Source: Streptomyces sp. XY006 (GTDB lineage: Bacteria > Actinomycetota > Actinomycetes > Streptomycetales > Streptomycetaceae). Taken from it: DNA of 64,000 bases. The notes beneath the pieces are model-generated. The model saw only the letters and a program-made list of their open reading frames with translations. It had not been told where the DNA came from and ran no database searches. Each line of letters begins with the position of its first letter. Positions within the stretch are counted from its first letter, which is position 1. The stretch is from NCBI RefSeq assembly GCF_002237655.1, contig NZ_NOKT01000008.1, positions 186,001 through 250,000 of the forward strand, given 5' to 3'. Both the position numbers and the translations under genes were made by a program. Positions 39,173-48,907 of the stretch are shown piece after piece.

Positions 39173-39784
39173 ATGCGTGGAGGACATGGACTGGCCCGGG
39201 TGGCCGTCGTCGTACGGGCGGGTGCCGCCCCGCTGTGGTGGCTCGGGGTCCTGGCGGCCGGCATCGGCCTGCTGCCCGGGGGACTCACCGGCCGCCGGAT
39301 CGGCGTGCTGACGGGAGCGGCCCTCTTCCTCCTGGCCGCGGCCGCGGTGGCCACCGCCCGCCGCAGGCGCTACACGGCCCTGGCCGCCTCGGCCGCCCGG
39401 GCCGGCAAGCACGACGTGCTCCAGGACCGTGCGGTCACGGCCCGCAACTGGCGCCGCGCACACCGCTGGTGGCTCCTGCTGGCCTTCCTGGCCGCCCTGG
39501 GCACCTCGTTCGCGCTGCCGGCCGCGGGCGGCATGCTGCTGGCCGGCTGCGGAGCGGGCCTGCGGCTGAAGGCGGCGTGGCTGGGCCGCCGCGAGCGCGC
39601 GGACGAGGTGCTGCTGTGGGTCCGCGTGGACTGGCTGCGCGCGGGCGCGGCCCGTCCGACGGGCAAGCAGGTCAAGGCGTTCCGCAGCACCGGCATCGCG
39701 GCGGGCGACGCGGCCCCCGGCGGAACCCGCAGGAAGACGGCGGTCCCCGGCGGACATCGGAGGAAGACACCGGCCCTCGTCTGA
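39173..39784 (+). CDS. Membrane protein of unknown function
   Basis: The 203-residue protein has four hydrophobic segments between about 15 and 130 (WWLGVLAAGIGLLPGGL; LTGAALFLLAAAAVATA; WWLLLAFLAALGTSFALPA; GGMLLAGCGAGLRL). A soluble tail with a repeated Arg/Lys motif follows (GGTRRKTAVPGGHRRKTPAL). No family is recognised. The start is ATG 39173. It stands alone after the RpiR gene and is convergent with the decarboxylase. Confidence 0.75.
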   Translation: MRGGHGLARVAVVVRAGAAPLWWLGVLAAGIGLLPGGLTGRRIGVLTGAALFLLAAAAVATARRRRYTALAASAARAGKHDVLQDRAVTARNWRRAHRWWLLLAFLAALGTSFALPAAGGMLLAGCGAGLRLKAAWLGRRERADEVLLWVRVDWLRAGAARPTGKQVKAFRSTGIAAGDAAPGGTRRKTAVPGGHRRKTPALV

Positions 39785-39801
39785 CCGACGGCGAGGACAC
39801 G

Positions 39802-39858
39802 CCCCCTCGGGGGCGCGGGGAACTGCGCGATCAGCCCCCACGCCCCCGCAGCCGCCCC
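39802..39858. repeat. Streptomyces-type dispersed intergenic repeat
   Basis: The element begins with the hairpin CCCCCTCGGGGG and continues GCGCGGGGAACTGCGCGATC and then AGCCCCCACGCCCCCGCAGC. Nearly the same sequence recurs many times between genes in Streptomyces genomes, from memory. Here it lies between two convergent genes, and its hairpin may terminate both. Confidence 0.7.
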
Positions 39859-39879
39859 ACCACGGCACTCCCGCGGCGC

Positions 39880-41232
39880 TCAGGCCAACGCGTCCACCTG
39901 CGCCCCGCCGGACTCCGCGACGACCTCCTCCACGGTCTGCGCCTCCCGCACCACCGCGAACCGCCCCCCGGGCCAGAACCCGTACACCCCGGGCCGCACC
40001 AGCGAGTTGTACCCGTAGTGGTGCGCGAAGTAGTACGCCCCCGTGTCCAGCGCCGCCGCGTAGTCCCCCTGCTCCAGCAGCGGCATGGAGCGCCCCTCCG
40101 CCAGCAGGTCCCCCGCGAAACAGGCCGGGCCCGCGACGTCCTGCACCACGACGGGCCCCTCCTTCACCCGGCCCTTCGCGTCGTACGCCGCGATCCGCAG
40201 CGGCCAGCTCCCCGGCGCGTACACCGTCCGCGCCGCCACCTGCACCCCGGCGTGCGTCACGGCGACCGCCCGCCCACCGGAGGTCTTCGCGTACTCGACC
40301 CGGGCCAGCACCGTCCCGTGCTTCGCCAGCAGGGACCGGCCGAACTCGGTGACGAGCCCGTACCGCCCGTCGAACAGCCCCGGCACCTCCTCGGCCAGCA
40401 TCCGCGCGTACTGCGCGTACGTCGGCGTCGTCGCGTCCGACGCGAAGTTCACCGGCAGGCCGCCGCCGATGTCGAGCGTGTCGACCTGCCGCCGCCCGGC
40501 CCGCCGGTTGATCTCCTCGGCCAGCGCGTACGCCTCCGCCACACCCCGCGCCATCAGGGACAGCGGGATGCCCTGGGACCCGGTGTGCGTGTGCAGCCGG
40601 GTCAGCCACGGACGGTCCAGATACGCCTGGACGACCCACTCCCGCGCCCCCTCGTCCCGCAGCGCCACCCCGAACTTGGACGTGGCCGTCGCCGTGGACA
40701 GCGCCTCGATGGCACCCCCGCCGAGCTGCGGGTTCACCCGGATCCCGAGCGGGGAGCGGGCGGGGCGGGTGCGCATCAGGGCGTCGATGCGGGCCAGCTC
40801 CTGCGGGTTGTCGGCGTTGACCGCGATGCCTGCGTCCAGCGCCTCACGCAGTTCGGCCGGTGTCTTCGCGGGCGAGTCGAGCACCGTCATCCCGACCGGC
40901 ACCCCGGCCGCCCGGGCCAGCGCCAGCTCGCCCGGGCTCGCCACCTCCGCGCCGACGCCCTCCTCGCGCAGCAGCCGCAGCACCGGCACCAGCGGGGTCG
41001 CCTTCACCGCGAAGGCGTGCAGCACCGGTGTGCCCGGCGCGGTCACCGCCTCGAACGCCGCCCGCAGCCCCGCGGCCGACTCCCGGATGCCGACGACGTC
41101 CAGCAGTCCCACCAGGGGCCGGTCCGGCCCCAGCAGCCCCTGCTCGACCGCGGCCCGCACCGCCTCGTCCCGCCGGGCCACCCGCCCGGCCCCGGAGCCG
41201 TCCGTCTCGTCCGTTTCCCTGTGTGCGCCCAT
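39880..41232 (-). CDS. PLP-dependent Orn/DAP/Arg decarboxylase family 2 (fold III) enzyme
   Basis: The 450-residue protein has the alanine-racemase-like barrel. The PLP Lys is in FAVKATPLVPVLRLL, then EVASPGELALA, the His in LHTHTGSQG and the phosphate loop DIGGGLPVNF. The C-terminal barrel has CFAGDLLAEGRSMPLLEQGD and a late Tyr (GYNSLVRPGVYG). The family includes diaminopimelate, ornithine and arginine decarboxylases; the CEGxD-type motif is altered here, so I leave the substrate open. It is divergent from hutU. The start is the ATG whose product begins MGAHRETDETDG; the ribosome-binding site is weak. Confidence 0.88.
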   Translation of the reverse strand: MGAHRETDETDGSGAGRVARRDEAVRAAVEQGLLGPDRPLVGLLDVVGIRESAAGLRAAFEAVTAPGTPVLHAFAVKATPLVPVLRLLREEGVGAEVASPGELALARAAGVPVGMTVLDSPAKTPAELREALDAGIAVNADNPQELARIDALMRTRPARSPLGIRVNPQLGGGAIEALSTATATSKFGVALRDEGAREWVVQAYLDRPWLTRLHTHTGSQGIPLSLMARGVAEAYALAEEINRRAGRRQVDTLDIGGGLPVNFASDATTPTYAQYARMLAEEVPGLFDGRYGLVTEFGRSLLAKHGTVLARVEYAKTSGGRAVAVTHAGVQVAARTVYAPGSWPLRIAAYDAKGRVKEGPVVVQDVAGPACFAGDLLAEGRSMPLLEQGDYAAALDTGAYYFAHHYGYNSLVRPGVYGFWPGGRFAVVREAQTVEEVVAESGGAQVDALA

Positions 41233-41280
41233 ACGCCCAGCCAAACATCCACGCCCCGGCCGCGCCGACGTCCCCGCGTA

Positions 41281-41309
41281 TTGACTAGCTCTATTCATGA
41301 GTCCAGGAT
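41281..41309 (+). promoter_or_regulatory. Promoter of the hut operon
   Basis: TTGACT at 41281-41286 and CAGGAT at 41304-41309 are 17 bp apart and resemble a vegetative promoter. The start codon of hutU is about 50 bp downstream. Confidence 0.6.
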
Positions 41310-41317
41310 GTGAATAG
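41291..41317. promoter_or_regulatory. Inverted repeat overlapping the hutU promoter
   Basis: CTATTCA (41291-41297) and TGAATAG (41311-41317) are exact inverted copies 13 bp apart and span the spacer and -10. A bound regulator would block the polymerase. TGAATAG also occurs upstream of the RpiR gene. Confidence 0.55.
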
Positions 41318-41359
41318 AAGCAGCAACATCCGCCGGGAGACCCCACCAGGAGGCAGACC

Positions 41360-43024
41360 ATGTCCGGACCCCGCCCCGTCCGAGCGCCGCGCGGCACGGA
41401 ACCGAGCGCCCTCGGATGGCAGCAGGAAGCCGCCCTGCGGATGCTGCAGAACAACCTCGACCCGGAGGTCGCCGAACACCCCGACCAGCTCGTCGTCTAC
41501 GGCGGCACCGGCAAGGCCGCCCGCGACTGGCGCTCCTTCGACGCCATGGTCCGCACCCTCAAGAGCCTGAAGCAGGACGAGACCATGCTCGTCCAGTCCG
41601 GCCGCCCGGTCGGCGTCATGCAGACCCACGAGTGGGCCCCGCGCGTCCTCATCGCCAACTCCAACCTCGTGGGCGACTGGGCCAACTGGGAGGAGTTCCG
41701 CCGCCTCGAACAGCTCGGCCTGACCATGTACGGCCAGATGACCGCCGGCTCCTGGATCTACATCGGCACCCAGGGCATCCTCCAGGGCACCTACGAGACC
41801 TTCGCCGCCGTCGCCGCGAAGAAGTTCGGCGGCACCCTCGCCGGCACGATCACGCTGACCGCCGGCCTCGGCGGCATGGGCGGCGCCCAGCCCCTCGCCG
41901 TGACGATGAACGACGGCGTCGCCCTGTGCATCGACTGCGACCCGCGCGCGATCGAGCGCCGCATCGAGCACCGCTACCTGGACGTGAAGGCCGACAGCCT
42001 GGACCACGCCCTCCGGCTGGCCACCGAGGCCCGCGACGCCCGCCGCCCGCTGTCCATCGGCGTCCTCGGCAACGCCGCCGAACTCCTCCCGCAGCTCCTC
42101 GCCATGGGCGCGCCCATCGACATCGTCACCGACCAGACCTCGGCGCACGACCCGCTGGCCTACCTCCCGCTCGGCGTCGACTTCGACGAGATGGCCTCCT
42201 ACGCCGCCAAGGACCCGGCCGGCTTCACCACCCGCGCCCGTGAGTCCATGGCGAAGCACGTCGAGGCCATGGTCGGCTTCCAGGACGCCGGCGCCGAGGT
42301 CTTCGACTACGGCAACTCCATCCGCGGCGAGGCCCAGCTCGCCGGGTACGACCGGGCGTTCGCCTTCCCCGGCTTCGTCCCCGCCTACATCCGCCCCCTG
42401 TTCTGCGAGGGCAAGGGCCCCTTCCGCTGGGCGGCCCTGTCCGGCGAGGCCTCCGACATCGCCAAGACCGACAAGGCGATCCTCGACCTCTTCCCGGAGA
42501 ACGAGTCCCTGGCCCGCTGGATCAAGATGGCCGGGGAGCGGGTCCACTTCCAGGGCCTGCCCGCCCGCATCTGCTGGCTCGGCTACGGCGAGCGCGACAA
42601 GGCCGGCGAGCGCTTCAACGACATGGTCGCGAGCGGTGAGCTGGCCGCCCCGGTCGTCATCGGCCGCGACCACCTCGACTGCGGCTCCGTCGCCTCCCCT
42701 TACCGCGAGACCGAGGCCATGCTCGACGGCTCCGACGCGATCGCCGACTGGCCGCTGCTCAACGCCATGGTCAACGTGGCCTCCGGCGCGTCCTGGGTCT
42801 CCCTCCACCACGGCGGCGGCGTCGGCATGGGGCGGTCGATCCACGCCGGGCAGGTGACCGTGGCCGACGGCACCCCGCTCGCCGAGGAGAAGATCCGCCG
42901 CGTCCTGACCAACGACCCCGGCATGGGCGTCATCCGGCACGTGGACGCCGGGTACGACATCGCCGAGTCCGTCGCCGGTGAGCGCGGTGTCCGCATCCCG
43001 ATGCGCGAGGGTGACCAGGCGTGA
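41360..43024 (+). CDS. hutU: Urocanate hydratase
   Basis: HutU converts urocanate to 4-imidazolone-5-propionate, the second step of histidine breakdown, using tightly bound NAD+. The 554-residue product has the family length and motifs: [64 protein letters not shown] for NAD binding, [31 protein letters not shown], and [19 protein letters not shown]. The ATG follows AGGAGG. It is the first gene of a four-gene run, and the next gene starts within its stop codon (GTGA). The histidine ammonia-lyase gene hutH is not in the window. Confidence 0.97.
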   Translation: MSGPRPVRAPRGTEPSALGWQQEAALRMLQNNLDPEVAEHPDQLVVYGGTGKAARDWRSFDAMVRTLKSLKQDETMLVQSGRPVGVMQTHEWAPRVLIANSNLVGDWANWEEFRRLEQLGLTMYGQMTAGSWIYIGTQGILQGTYETFAAVAAKKFGGTLAGTITLTAGLGGMGGAQPLAVTMNDGVALCIDCDPRAIERRIEHRYLDVKADSLDHALRLATEARDARRPLSIGVLGNAAELLPQLLAMGAPIDIVTDQTSAHDPLAYLPLGVDFDEMASYAAKDPAGFTTRARESMAKHVEAMVGFQDAGAEVFDYGNSIRGEAQLAGYDRAFAFPGFVPAYIRPLFCEGKGPFRWAALSGEASDIAKTDKAILDLFPENESLARWIKMAGERVHFQGLPARICWLGYGERDKAGERFNDMVASGELAAPVVIGRDHLDCGSVASPYRETEAMLDGSDAIADWPLLNAMVNVASGASWVSLHHGGGVGMGRSIHAGQVTVADGTPLAEEKIRRVLTNDPGMGVIRHVDAGYDIAESVAGERGVRIPMREGDQA

Positions 43025-44244
43025 CCTTCCACAGCATGTGGGCGGAGCTGCTGCCGATCGGCCGCAGCCCCGCCTCCGGCGGCTACCGCCGCTTCGCCTG
43101 GACCGGCGCCGACCGGGACTGCCGGGCCTGGTTCAAGGAACAGGCCGAGACCCGCGGGCTCGGCTACGAGACCGACCGCAACGGCAACCAGTGGGCCTGG
43201 CTCGGCGACCCCGCCCGCGGCGACGCCGTCGTCACCGGCTCGCACCTCGACTCCGTCCCCGACGGCGGCGCCTTCGACGGACCCCTGGGCGTCGTGTCGT
43301 CCTTCGCCGCCCTCGACGAACTCCGGGCCAGGGGAGCGGAGCCCACCAGGCCGCTCGGCATCGTCAACTTCGGTGACGAGGAGGGCGCCCGGTTCGGCCT
43401 CGCCTGCGTCGGCTCCCGGCTCACGGCCGGGCAGCTCACCGTCGCGGACGCCCACCGGCTCACCGACGGGGACGGCATCACCCTGCCCCGGGCCATGGAG
43501 GCCGCCGGCCACGACCCGGACACCATCGGGCCCGACCCCGAACGGCTCGCCCGCATCGGCGCCTTCGTCGAACTCCACGTCGAACAGGGCCGGGCCCTGG
43601 ACCTGTCCGGCGACCGGGTCGGCATCGCCAGCGCGATCTGGCCGCACGGCCGGTGGCGGTTCGACTTCGCCGGCGAGGCCAACCACGCCGGCACCACCCG
43701 GCTCGCCGACCGGCGCGACCCCATGCTCGCCTACGCCGAGACCGTGCTCGCCGCCCGCCGCGAGGCCGAACTCGCCGGAGCCGTCGCCACCTTCGGCAAG
43801 ATCGCCGTGGAGCCCAACGGCGTCAACGCCATCCCCTCGCTGGTGCGCGGCTGGCTCGACTCGCGCGCCGCCGGCCAGGACCGCCTGGACGCCGTGGTCA
43901 CCGGTGTGCGCGAGGCCGCCGAGGAGTACGCCGCCGCGCACGGGGTCGATCTCGCCGTCGTGCGGGAGTCCTTCACGCCGGTCGTCGAGTTCGACCACGC
44001 CCTGCGCGACGAACTCGCCCGCATCCTCGGCAAGGACCGCGACCCGCAGCTCACGGTCCCCGTCCTCGGCACCGGCGCCGGACACGACGCCGGAATCCTC
44101 TCCGGGAGCATCCCGACCGCCATGCTGTTCGTGCGCAACCCCACGGGCGTCTCGCACTCCCCGGCCGAATTCGCCGCCGAGGACGACTGCGTGGCCGGAG
44201 TGCTCGCCCTCGCCGACGTACTGGAAGGACTGGCGTGCAGGTGA
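43021..44244 (+). CDS. M20-family amidohydrolase (allantoate amidohydrolase-like) in the hut operon
   Basis: The 407-residue enzyme has the AllC/N-carbamoyl amidohydrolase pattern with a two-metal site. His75 is in [11 protein letters not shown], the bridging Asp86 in AFDGPLGV, Glu120/121 in FGDEEGARF, a His in ELHVEQG, and a final His in GVSHSPAEF. By name it would release ammonia from allantoate. However, it is coupled by GTGA to hutU and overlaps hutF, whose product is N-formylglutamate, and no hutG gene is present here. I infer that it hydrolyses N-formylglutamate to glutamate and formate. That function is not shown by sequence alone. Confidence 0.9.
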   Translation: MTFHSMWAELLPIGRSPASGGYRRFAWTGADRDCRAWFKEQAETRGLGYETDRNGNQWAWLGDPARGDAVVTGSHLDSVPDGGAFDGPLGVVSSFAALDELRARGAEPTRPLGIVNFGDEEGARFGLACVGSRLTAGQLTVADAHRLTDGDGITLPRAMEAAGHDPDTIGPDPERLARIGAFVELHVEQGRALDLSGDRVGIASAIWPHGRWRFDFAGEANHAGTTRLADRRDPMLAYAETVLAARREAELAGAVATFGKIAVEPNGVNAIPSLVRGWLDSRAAGQDRLDAVVTGVREAAEEYAAAHGVDLAVVRESFTPVVEFDHALRDELARILGKDRDPQLTVPVLGTGAGHDAGILSGSIPTAMLFVRNPTGVSHSPAEFAAEDDCVAGVLALADVLEGLACR

Positions 44245-45575
44245 CGCGGACGTACTGGCTGGAGCACGCCTGGCTCGGCACCCACGTCGAGCCGGGCGTG
44301 GTCCTGGAGACCGCCGAGGGGCGCATCACCGCCGTCCGGACCGAGGTGACCGCCCCGCCCCCCGGCGCCGAGCCCCTGCGCGGCCTCACCCTGCCCGGCC
44401 TGGCCAACGCCCACAGCCACGCCTTCCACCGCGCCCTGCGCGGCACCGCCCAGGTGGGCTCCGGCACCTTCTGGACCTGGCGCGAGGTCATGTACTCCGT
44501 CGCCGACCGGCTGACCCCGGACACCTACCACGCCCTCGCCCGGGCCGTGTACGCCGAGATGGCCCTCGCCGGCATCACGTCCGTCGGCGAGTTCCACTAC
44601 GTCCACCACGCCCCGGGCGGCACCCCGTACGCCGACCCGAACGCCATGGGCGAGGCCCTCGTCGCGGCCGCCGCCGAGGCCGGCATCCGGATCACCCTCC
44701 TCGACGCCGCCTACCTCTCCTCCGGCTTCGGGCAGCCGCCCAACCGCCACCAGCTCCGCTTCTCCGACGGGGACGCCGACGCCTGGGCCGCACGCTGTTC
44801 ACTTCTCAAGGAACGGGATCACGCACGGATCGGGGCGGCGATCCACTCGGTGCGGGCCGTGCCCGCCGGCCAGCTGGAGACCGTCGCGCGCTGGGCCGAG
44901 GAGCGGCGGGCCCCGCTCCATGTGCACCTGTCCGAGCAGACCGCCGAGAACGACGCCTGCCGGGAAGCCCACGGCTGCACCCCGACCCAGCTCCTCGCCC
45001 TGCACGGTGTGCTCGGGCCGCGCACCACCGGCGTCCACAACACCCACCTGACCGCCGAGGACATCTCCCTCATCGGCGCCAGCTCCACCGGCACCTGCAT
45101 GTGCCCGACGACCGAGCGCGACCTGGCCGACGGCATCGGACCCGCCGTCGCCCTGCAGAACGAGGGCTCCCCGCTCTCCCTGGGCTCCGACAGCCACGCC
45201 GTCATCGATCTGCTGGAGGAGGCGCGGGCGATGGAGCTCAACGAGCGCCTGCGCACCCGCACCCGGGGGCACTGGACGGCCGCCGCCCTGCTGCGGGCCG
45301 CCTCGGCCGACGGTCACGCGGCCCTCGGCTGGGACGAGGCGGGCTCCCTGGAGCCCGGCGCGCTCGCCGACTTCACGACGATCGCCCTCGACTCGGTCAG
45401 GACGGCAGGGCCGCTTCCGCGGCTCGGGGCCGAGACGGCCGTATTCGCCGCGTCGGCAGCGGACGTGTCGCATACGGTCGTGGCAGGGCGGCATGTCGTA
45501 CGGGACGGGGCGCACACGCTCGTGCCGGACGTGCCGCGCGCCCTCGCCGAAGCCGTCGCAGCCCTGCGCGGATGA
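44235..45575 (+). CDS. hutF: Formimidoylglutamate deiminase
   Basis: HutF removes ammonia from N-formimino-L-glutamate, giving N-formyl-L-glutamate. The 446-residue amidohydrolase-superfamily enzyme has the zinc ligands HSH in [13 protein letters not shown], a His in [11 protein letters not shown], a further His in VHNTHLT and the Asp in [30 protein letters not shown] is characteristic of HutF. GTG 44235 is preferred because GGAAGGA ends six bases before it; GTG 44241 would give a four-base overlap. It overlaps the M20 gene by ten bases. Confidence 0.93.
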   Translation: MQVTRTYWLEHAWLGTHVEPGVVLETAEGRITAVRTEVTAPPPGAEPLRGLTLPGLANAHSHAFHRALRGTAQVGSGTFWTWREVMYSVADRLTPDTYHALARAVYAEMALAGITSVGEFHYVHHAPGGTPYADPNAMGEALVAAAAEAGIRITLLDAAYLSSGFGQPPNRHQLRFSDGDADAWAARCSLLKERDHARIGAAIHSVRAVPAGQLETVARWAEERRAPLHVHLSEQTAENDACREAHGCTPTQLLALHGVLGPRTTGVHNTHLTAEDISLIGASSTGTCMCPTTERDLADGIGPAVALQNEGSPLSLGSDSHAVIDLLEEARAMELNERLRTRTRGHWTAAALLRAASADGHAALGWDEAGSLEPGALADFTTIALDSVRTAGPLPRLGAETAVFAASAADVSHTVVAGRHVVRDGAHTLVPDVPRALAEAVAALRG

Positions 45576-45652
45576 CCCCGGGCCGCCCGCCCGCGCGGCC
45601 CGGCTCCGCCCCCGCACCCGACCCCACCGCCGACCAGGCCACCAAGGACGCC

Positions 45653-46867
45653 ATGAGCAACGCGACGACCGTCAGCCCCGCCCACTCCGCGAGCACCGCA
45701 AGCACGCTCATCACCAACATCGCCGCCCTGGTCACCAACGACCCCTCCCTCGGTGACGGTTCCCCCCTCGGACTGGTCCACGACGCAGCGGTCGCCATCG
45801 AGGGCGACCGCGTCGTGTGGACCGGTGATCACAGGAAAGCACCCGCCACTGACAATCGGGTCGACGCCGAAGGCCGGGCCGTCATCCCCGGCTTCGTCGA
45901 CTCCCACTCCCACCTCGTCTTCGCGGGCGACCGGACGCAGGAGTTCAACGCCCGCATGTCGGGCCGCCCTTACAGCGCCGGCGGCATCCGCACCACGGTC
46001 GCCGCCACCCGGGCGGCGAGCGACGGGGAACTGGAGGCCAGCGTCACCCGTTACCTCGCCGAGGCCCTCCGCCAGGGCACCACCACGTTCGAGACCAAGT
46101 CCGGCTACGGCCTGACCGTCGAGGACGAGGCCCGCGCCCTGCGCATCGCCGCCGCCCACACCGACGAGGTCACCTACCTCGGCGCCCACATCGTGCCGCC
46201 GGACTACGCGGAGGACCCCGCCGGCTACGTCGCCCTGGTCACCGGCGAGATGCTCGACGCCTGCGCGCCGCACGCCCGCTGGATCGACGTCTTCTGCGAG
46301 AAGGGCGCCTTCGACGGCGACCAGGCCCGCGCGATCCTCACCGCGGGCAAGGCCAGGGGACTGCACCCGCGCATCCACGCCAACCAGCTCTCCTACGGCC
46401 CCGGCGTGCAGCTCGCCGTCGAACTCGACGCGGCCAGCGCCGACCACTGCACCCACCTCACCGACGCGGACGTCGACGCCCTGGCGCACAGCCGGACGGT
46501 CGCGACGCTGCTGCCCGGCGCCGAGTTCTCCACGCGGGCCGCCTGGCCGGACGCGCGGCGGCTGCTGGACGCGGGCGTCACGGTCGCCCTGTCCACGGAC
46601 TGCAACCCCGGCTCGTCCTTCACCTCGTCCGTGCCGTTCTGCGTCGCGCTCGCCGTCCGGGACATGGGGATGACCCCGGACGAGGCCGTCTGGTCGGCCA
46701 CCGCGGGCGGCGCCGCGGCCCTGCGCCGCACCGACGTGGGCCGTCTCACCCCGGGCGCCTGTGCCGACCTGGTGCTCCTGGACGCGCCGAGCCACGTCCA
46801 CCTCGCCTACCGGCCTGGCGTCCCGCTGGTCAGCGGCGTGTGGCGGCGCGGGGAGCGCGTGGTGTGA
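45653..46867 (+). CDS. hutI: Imidazolonepropionase
   Basis: HutI hydrolyses 4-imidazolone-5-propionate to N-formimino-L-glutamate, the third step of histidine catabolism. The 404-residue protein has the metal-binding [14 protein letters not shown], substrate-binding [33 protein letters not shown]-type [11 protein letters not shown] with a zinc His, and [16 protein letters not shown] 45653 has AAGGA four bases upstream. It lies 77 bp after hutF, so it belongs to the same operon in the order hutU, M20, hutF, hutI. Confidence 0.95.
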   Translation: MSNATTVSPAHSASTASTLITNIAALVTNDPSLGDGSPLGLVHDAAVAIEGDRVVWTGDHRKAPATDNRVDAEGRAVIPGFVDSHSHLVFAGDRTQEFNARMSGRPYSAGGIRTTVAATRAASDGELEASVTRYLAEALRQGTTTFETKSGYGLTVEDEARALRIAAAHTDEVTYLGAHIVPPDYAEDPAGYVALVTGEMLDACAPHARWIDVFCEKGAFDGDQARAILTAGKARGLHPRIHANQLSYGPGVQLAVELDAASADHCTHLTDADVDALAHSRTVATLLPGAEFSTRAAWPDARRLLDAGVTVALSTDCNPGSSFTSSVPFCVALAVRDMGMTPDEAVWSATAGGAAALRRTDVGRLTPGACADLVLLDAPSHVHLAYRPGVPLVSGVWRRGERVV

Positions 46868-46909
46868 GAGGGCGGGGACGGATCGAGGCACTGGCCGGCG
46901 CCGCTCCTG

Positions 46910-47200
46910 GTGAACCAGCTGCTCGGCGTCCCGGGCGTGGTGCCGTTCTGGCTGCTCTGGTACGTCACGGTCAACGGGCCGCTGGCCGCGCTCGGCTGGA
47001 CCACGCGGGAACCCACGGAGAACGACGGCATGGCCCTCTGGCTCGTGATCGTCGTCCCCGTCGTGACGCTGTACGGGCTGATCTGGTGGCTCGCCAACAC
47101 ACCGCTGCGGCGCCGGACGGCGCTCGCGCCGCGCGCCTACTGGGCCGTGAGCCTGACGGCCCCGCTCGTCCCGACGGCGGCGCTGATCCTCAACACGTGA
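46910..47200 (+). CDS. Small membrane protein of unknown function
   Basis: The 96-residue product has three hydrophobic segments (VVPFWLLWYVTVNGPLAALG; MALWLVIVVPVVTLYGLIWW; AYWAVSLTAPLVPTAALIL). No family is recognised. The GTG at 46910 is the first possible start after the hutI stop in this frame, and its ribosome-binding site is poor. It is 42 bp after hutI and could be the last gene of that operon. Confidence 0.6.
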   Translation: MNQLLGVPGVVPFWLLWYVTVNGPLAALGWTTREPTENDGMALWLVIVVPVVTLYGLIWWLANTPLRRRTALAPRAYWAVSLTAPLVPTAALILNT

Positions 47201-47221
47201 GAAAGGGGAGCGGCACGTGCC

Positions 47222-47249
47222 GGGGGGCGGGCCCTGAGGCCCGCCCCCG
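47222..47249. terminator. Bidirectional terminator after the hut operon
   Basis: GGGGGCGGGCC and GGCCCGCCCCC pair around CTGA. The hairpin lies between the convergent small membrane-protein gene and the sigma-factor gene. Confidence 0.8.
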
Positions 47250-47274
47250 GAAGGACACGATCACCCGGTGAGGC

Positions 47275-48189
47275 TCACTCCTCGACCGTCAGCCCCTTGC
47301 GCAGCCGCACCAGCGTCCGCGACAGCAGACGCGAGACGTGCATCTGCGAGATGCCGAGCTCCTCGCCGATCTCCGACTGGGTCATGCCGGCGACGAACCG
47401 CAGCGACAGGATCTTCCGGTCGCGCGGCGGGAGTTCCGCTATCAGCGGCTTCAACGACTCGACGTACTCGATGCCTTCGAGCCCGTGGTCCTCGTAGCCG
47501 ATGCGGTCCGCGAGCGCGCCCTCGGAGTCGTCCTCCTCCGGCTGGGCGTCCAGCGAGGAGGCGGTGTACGCGTTGGACGCGGCCATGCCCTCGACGACCT
47601 CGTCGTTGGTGATGCCGAGGCGCTCGGCCAGTTCGTGCACCGTCGGGGCGCGGTCCAGCTTCTGCGCCAGCTCGTCACCGGCCTTGGCCAGGTCGAGCCG
47701 CAGTTCCTGGAGCCGGCGCGGTACGCGCACCGACCACGAGGTGTCACGGAAGAATCGCTTGATCTCGCCGATGATGGTCGGCATCGCGAACGTGGGGAAC
47801 TCGACCCCGCGGGACAGCTCGAAGCGGTCGATCGCCTTGATCAGGCCGATGGTGCCGACCTGGATGATGTCCTCCATCGGTTCGCTGCGGGAGCGGAACC
47901 GCGAGGCGGCGAACTTGACCAGGGCCAGATTCAGTTCGACGAGCGTGTTGCGGACGTACGAGTACTCGGCGGTGCCTTCCTCCAGCGACTCCAGCCGCTC
48001 GAAGAGGGTCTTGGACAGCGCCCGGGCGTCGACCGCGTCGACTTCCTCGTACGGCGGGATGTCCGGAAGTCCGGAGAGAAGGTCGTCGGATGTGACGAGC
48101 GTCTCGTCCTTCTCGATGGGATCCAGATGTTCCGGAGGGGGTGTCGACGTCGCTTTGTGGGTACGCGATGCGTCGAGCCGGGGTGACAT
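47275..48189 (-). CDS. SigB/SigF-family RNA polymerase sigma factor (SigI-like)
   Basis: The 304-residue sigma factor has region 2 (LALVKFAASRFRSRSEPMED, GTIGLIKAIDRFELSRGVEF, PTFAMPTIIGEIKRFFRDTS), region 3 (VHELAERLGITNDEVVEGM) and region 4 (LPPRDRKILSLRFVAGMTQS, then EIGEELGISQMHVSRLLSRT). This is the stress/sporulation class that in Streptomyces recognises GNNT-N14-16-GGGTA-type promoters. ATG 48189 has GGAGG five bases upstream, which decides against two earlier in-frame ATGs. It is divergent from a STAS antagonist and near an anti-sigma kinase, forming a partner-switching locus. From memory this position corresponds to sigI of S. coelicolor. Confidence 0.94.
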   Translation of the reverse strand: MSPRLDASRTHKATSTPPPEHLDPIEKDETLVTSDDLLSGLPDIPPYEEVDAVDARALSKTLFERLESLEEGTAEYSYVRNTLVELNLALVKFAASRFRSRSEPMEDIIQVGTIGLIKAIDRFELSRGVEFPTFAMPTIIGEIKRFFRDTSWSVRVPRRLQELRLDLAKAGDELAQKLDRAPTVHELAERLGITNDEVVEGMAASNAYTASSLDAQPEEDDSEGALADRIGYEDHGLEGIEYVESLKPLIAELPPRDRKILSLRFVAGMTQSEIGEELGISQMHVSRLLSRTLVRLRKGLTVEE

Positions 48190-48344
48190 GATGTCCTCCA
48201 TCGTTCTCGGCATATGGCTGCCGGAGCCAGTACGTGCACTGCGGTGTGCGGCGCCTCCAAAGCCGGCCGTGTCGGTTACGTGTCCTTACTAGGCCTACCC
48301 GCTTCCGTGAGCCGACCGCAAGTGCGCTCTGCGGGCTTATGTCC

Positions 48345-48368
48345 GTTTGTGTGCGGTTGTTCGGGTGT
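48345..48368 (+). promoter_or_regulatory. SigB-type promoter of the STAS gene
   Basis: GTTT at 48345-48348 and GGGTGT at 48363-48368 are 14 bp apart, close to the Streptomyces SigB-class consensus GNNT-N14-16-GGGTAY. It is about 72 bp before the STAS gene start. The same two boxes at the same spacing precede the anti-sigma gene. Confidence 0.65.
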
Positions 48369-48439
48369 CGGAGTGTGTGAGGAAGGCGTAGTGTTCGAGG
48401 GCGTCAGCAACAGCCACGACGTCGGGAGAGAGAGACGGC

Positions 48440-48817
48440 ATGGACCGCGGGACGGTCGGCAGCGCACAGTCTGGCCGGCTTCTGGTGGAGGTGCGGGAAG
48501 AGGGCCCCAGTGCCGTCGTGACCCCGGCGGGTGAGTTGGATCACCACACCGCCGATCTGTTGCGCGAGCCACTCGAGGACTGTCTCGCCAAGGGATTCAA
48601 GCGTCTGGTCATCGACTGCACGCGCCTTGAGTTCTGCGACTCCACGGGGCTGAACGTGCTTCTCGGGGCGCGCCTGAAGGCCGAGGCCGCCGGTGGCGGT
48701 GTGACGCTCGCCGGGATGCAGCCGGTGGTGGCACGCGTGTTCGAGATCACCGGGGCGGATGCGGTTTTCACTGTTCATGACACGCTTGAGGCGGCCCTCG
48801 CCGACAGGTCGGGCTGA
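48440..48817 (+). CDS. STAS-domain anti-sigma factor antagonist
   Basis: The 125-residue protein is a SpoIIAA/RsbV-type anti-anti-sigma factor. It has AVVTPAGELDHHTADLLREP and the phosphorylation site Ser68 in LEFCDSTGLNVLLGA. In the unphosphorylated form such proteins bind the anti-sigma kinase and release the sigma factor. It is divergent from the sigma gene and 243 bp upstream of the anti-sigma gene. The ATG follows GGGAGAGAGA. Confidence 0.93.
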   Translation: MDRGTVGSAQSGRLLVEVREEGPSAVVTPAGELDHHTADLLREPLEDCLAKGFKRLVIDCTRLEFCDSTGLNVLLGARLKAEAAGGGVTLAGMQPVVARVFEITGADAVFTVHDTLEAALADRSG

Positions 48818-48883
48818 CCGGCGTGCCCCGGCCCGCCACGCCCCCGACGTACCCCTGTGACCGGTGTCCTACCCCCGTCACGG

Positions 48884-48907
48884 GTTTCGTGCGCAATACA
48901 GGGGTGT
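48884..48907 (+). promoter_or_regulatory. SigB-type promoter of the anti-sigma gene
   Basis: GTTT at 48884-48887 and GGGTGT at 48902-48907 are 14 bp apart, identical in both boxes and spacing to the promoter at 48345. The start codon is about 153 bp downstream, which leaves a long leader or a second promoter. Confidence 0.6.

Noticed and set aside
43373..46867. A 1164-residue frame reaching hutI
   Set aside because: Only the last 404 residues are HutI; the rest is an out-of-frame reading of the M20 gene and hutF, not a fusion.
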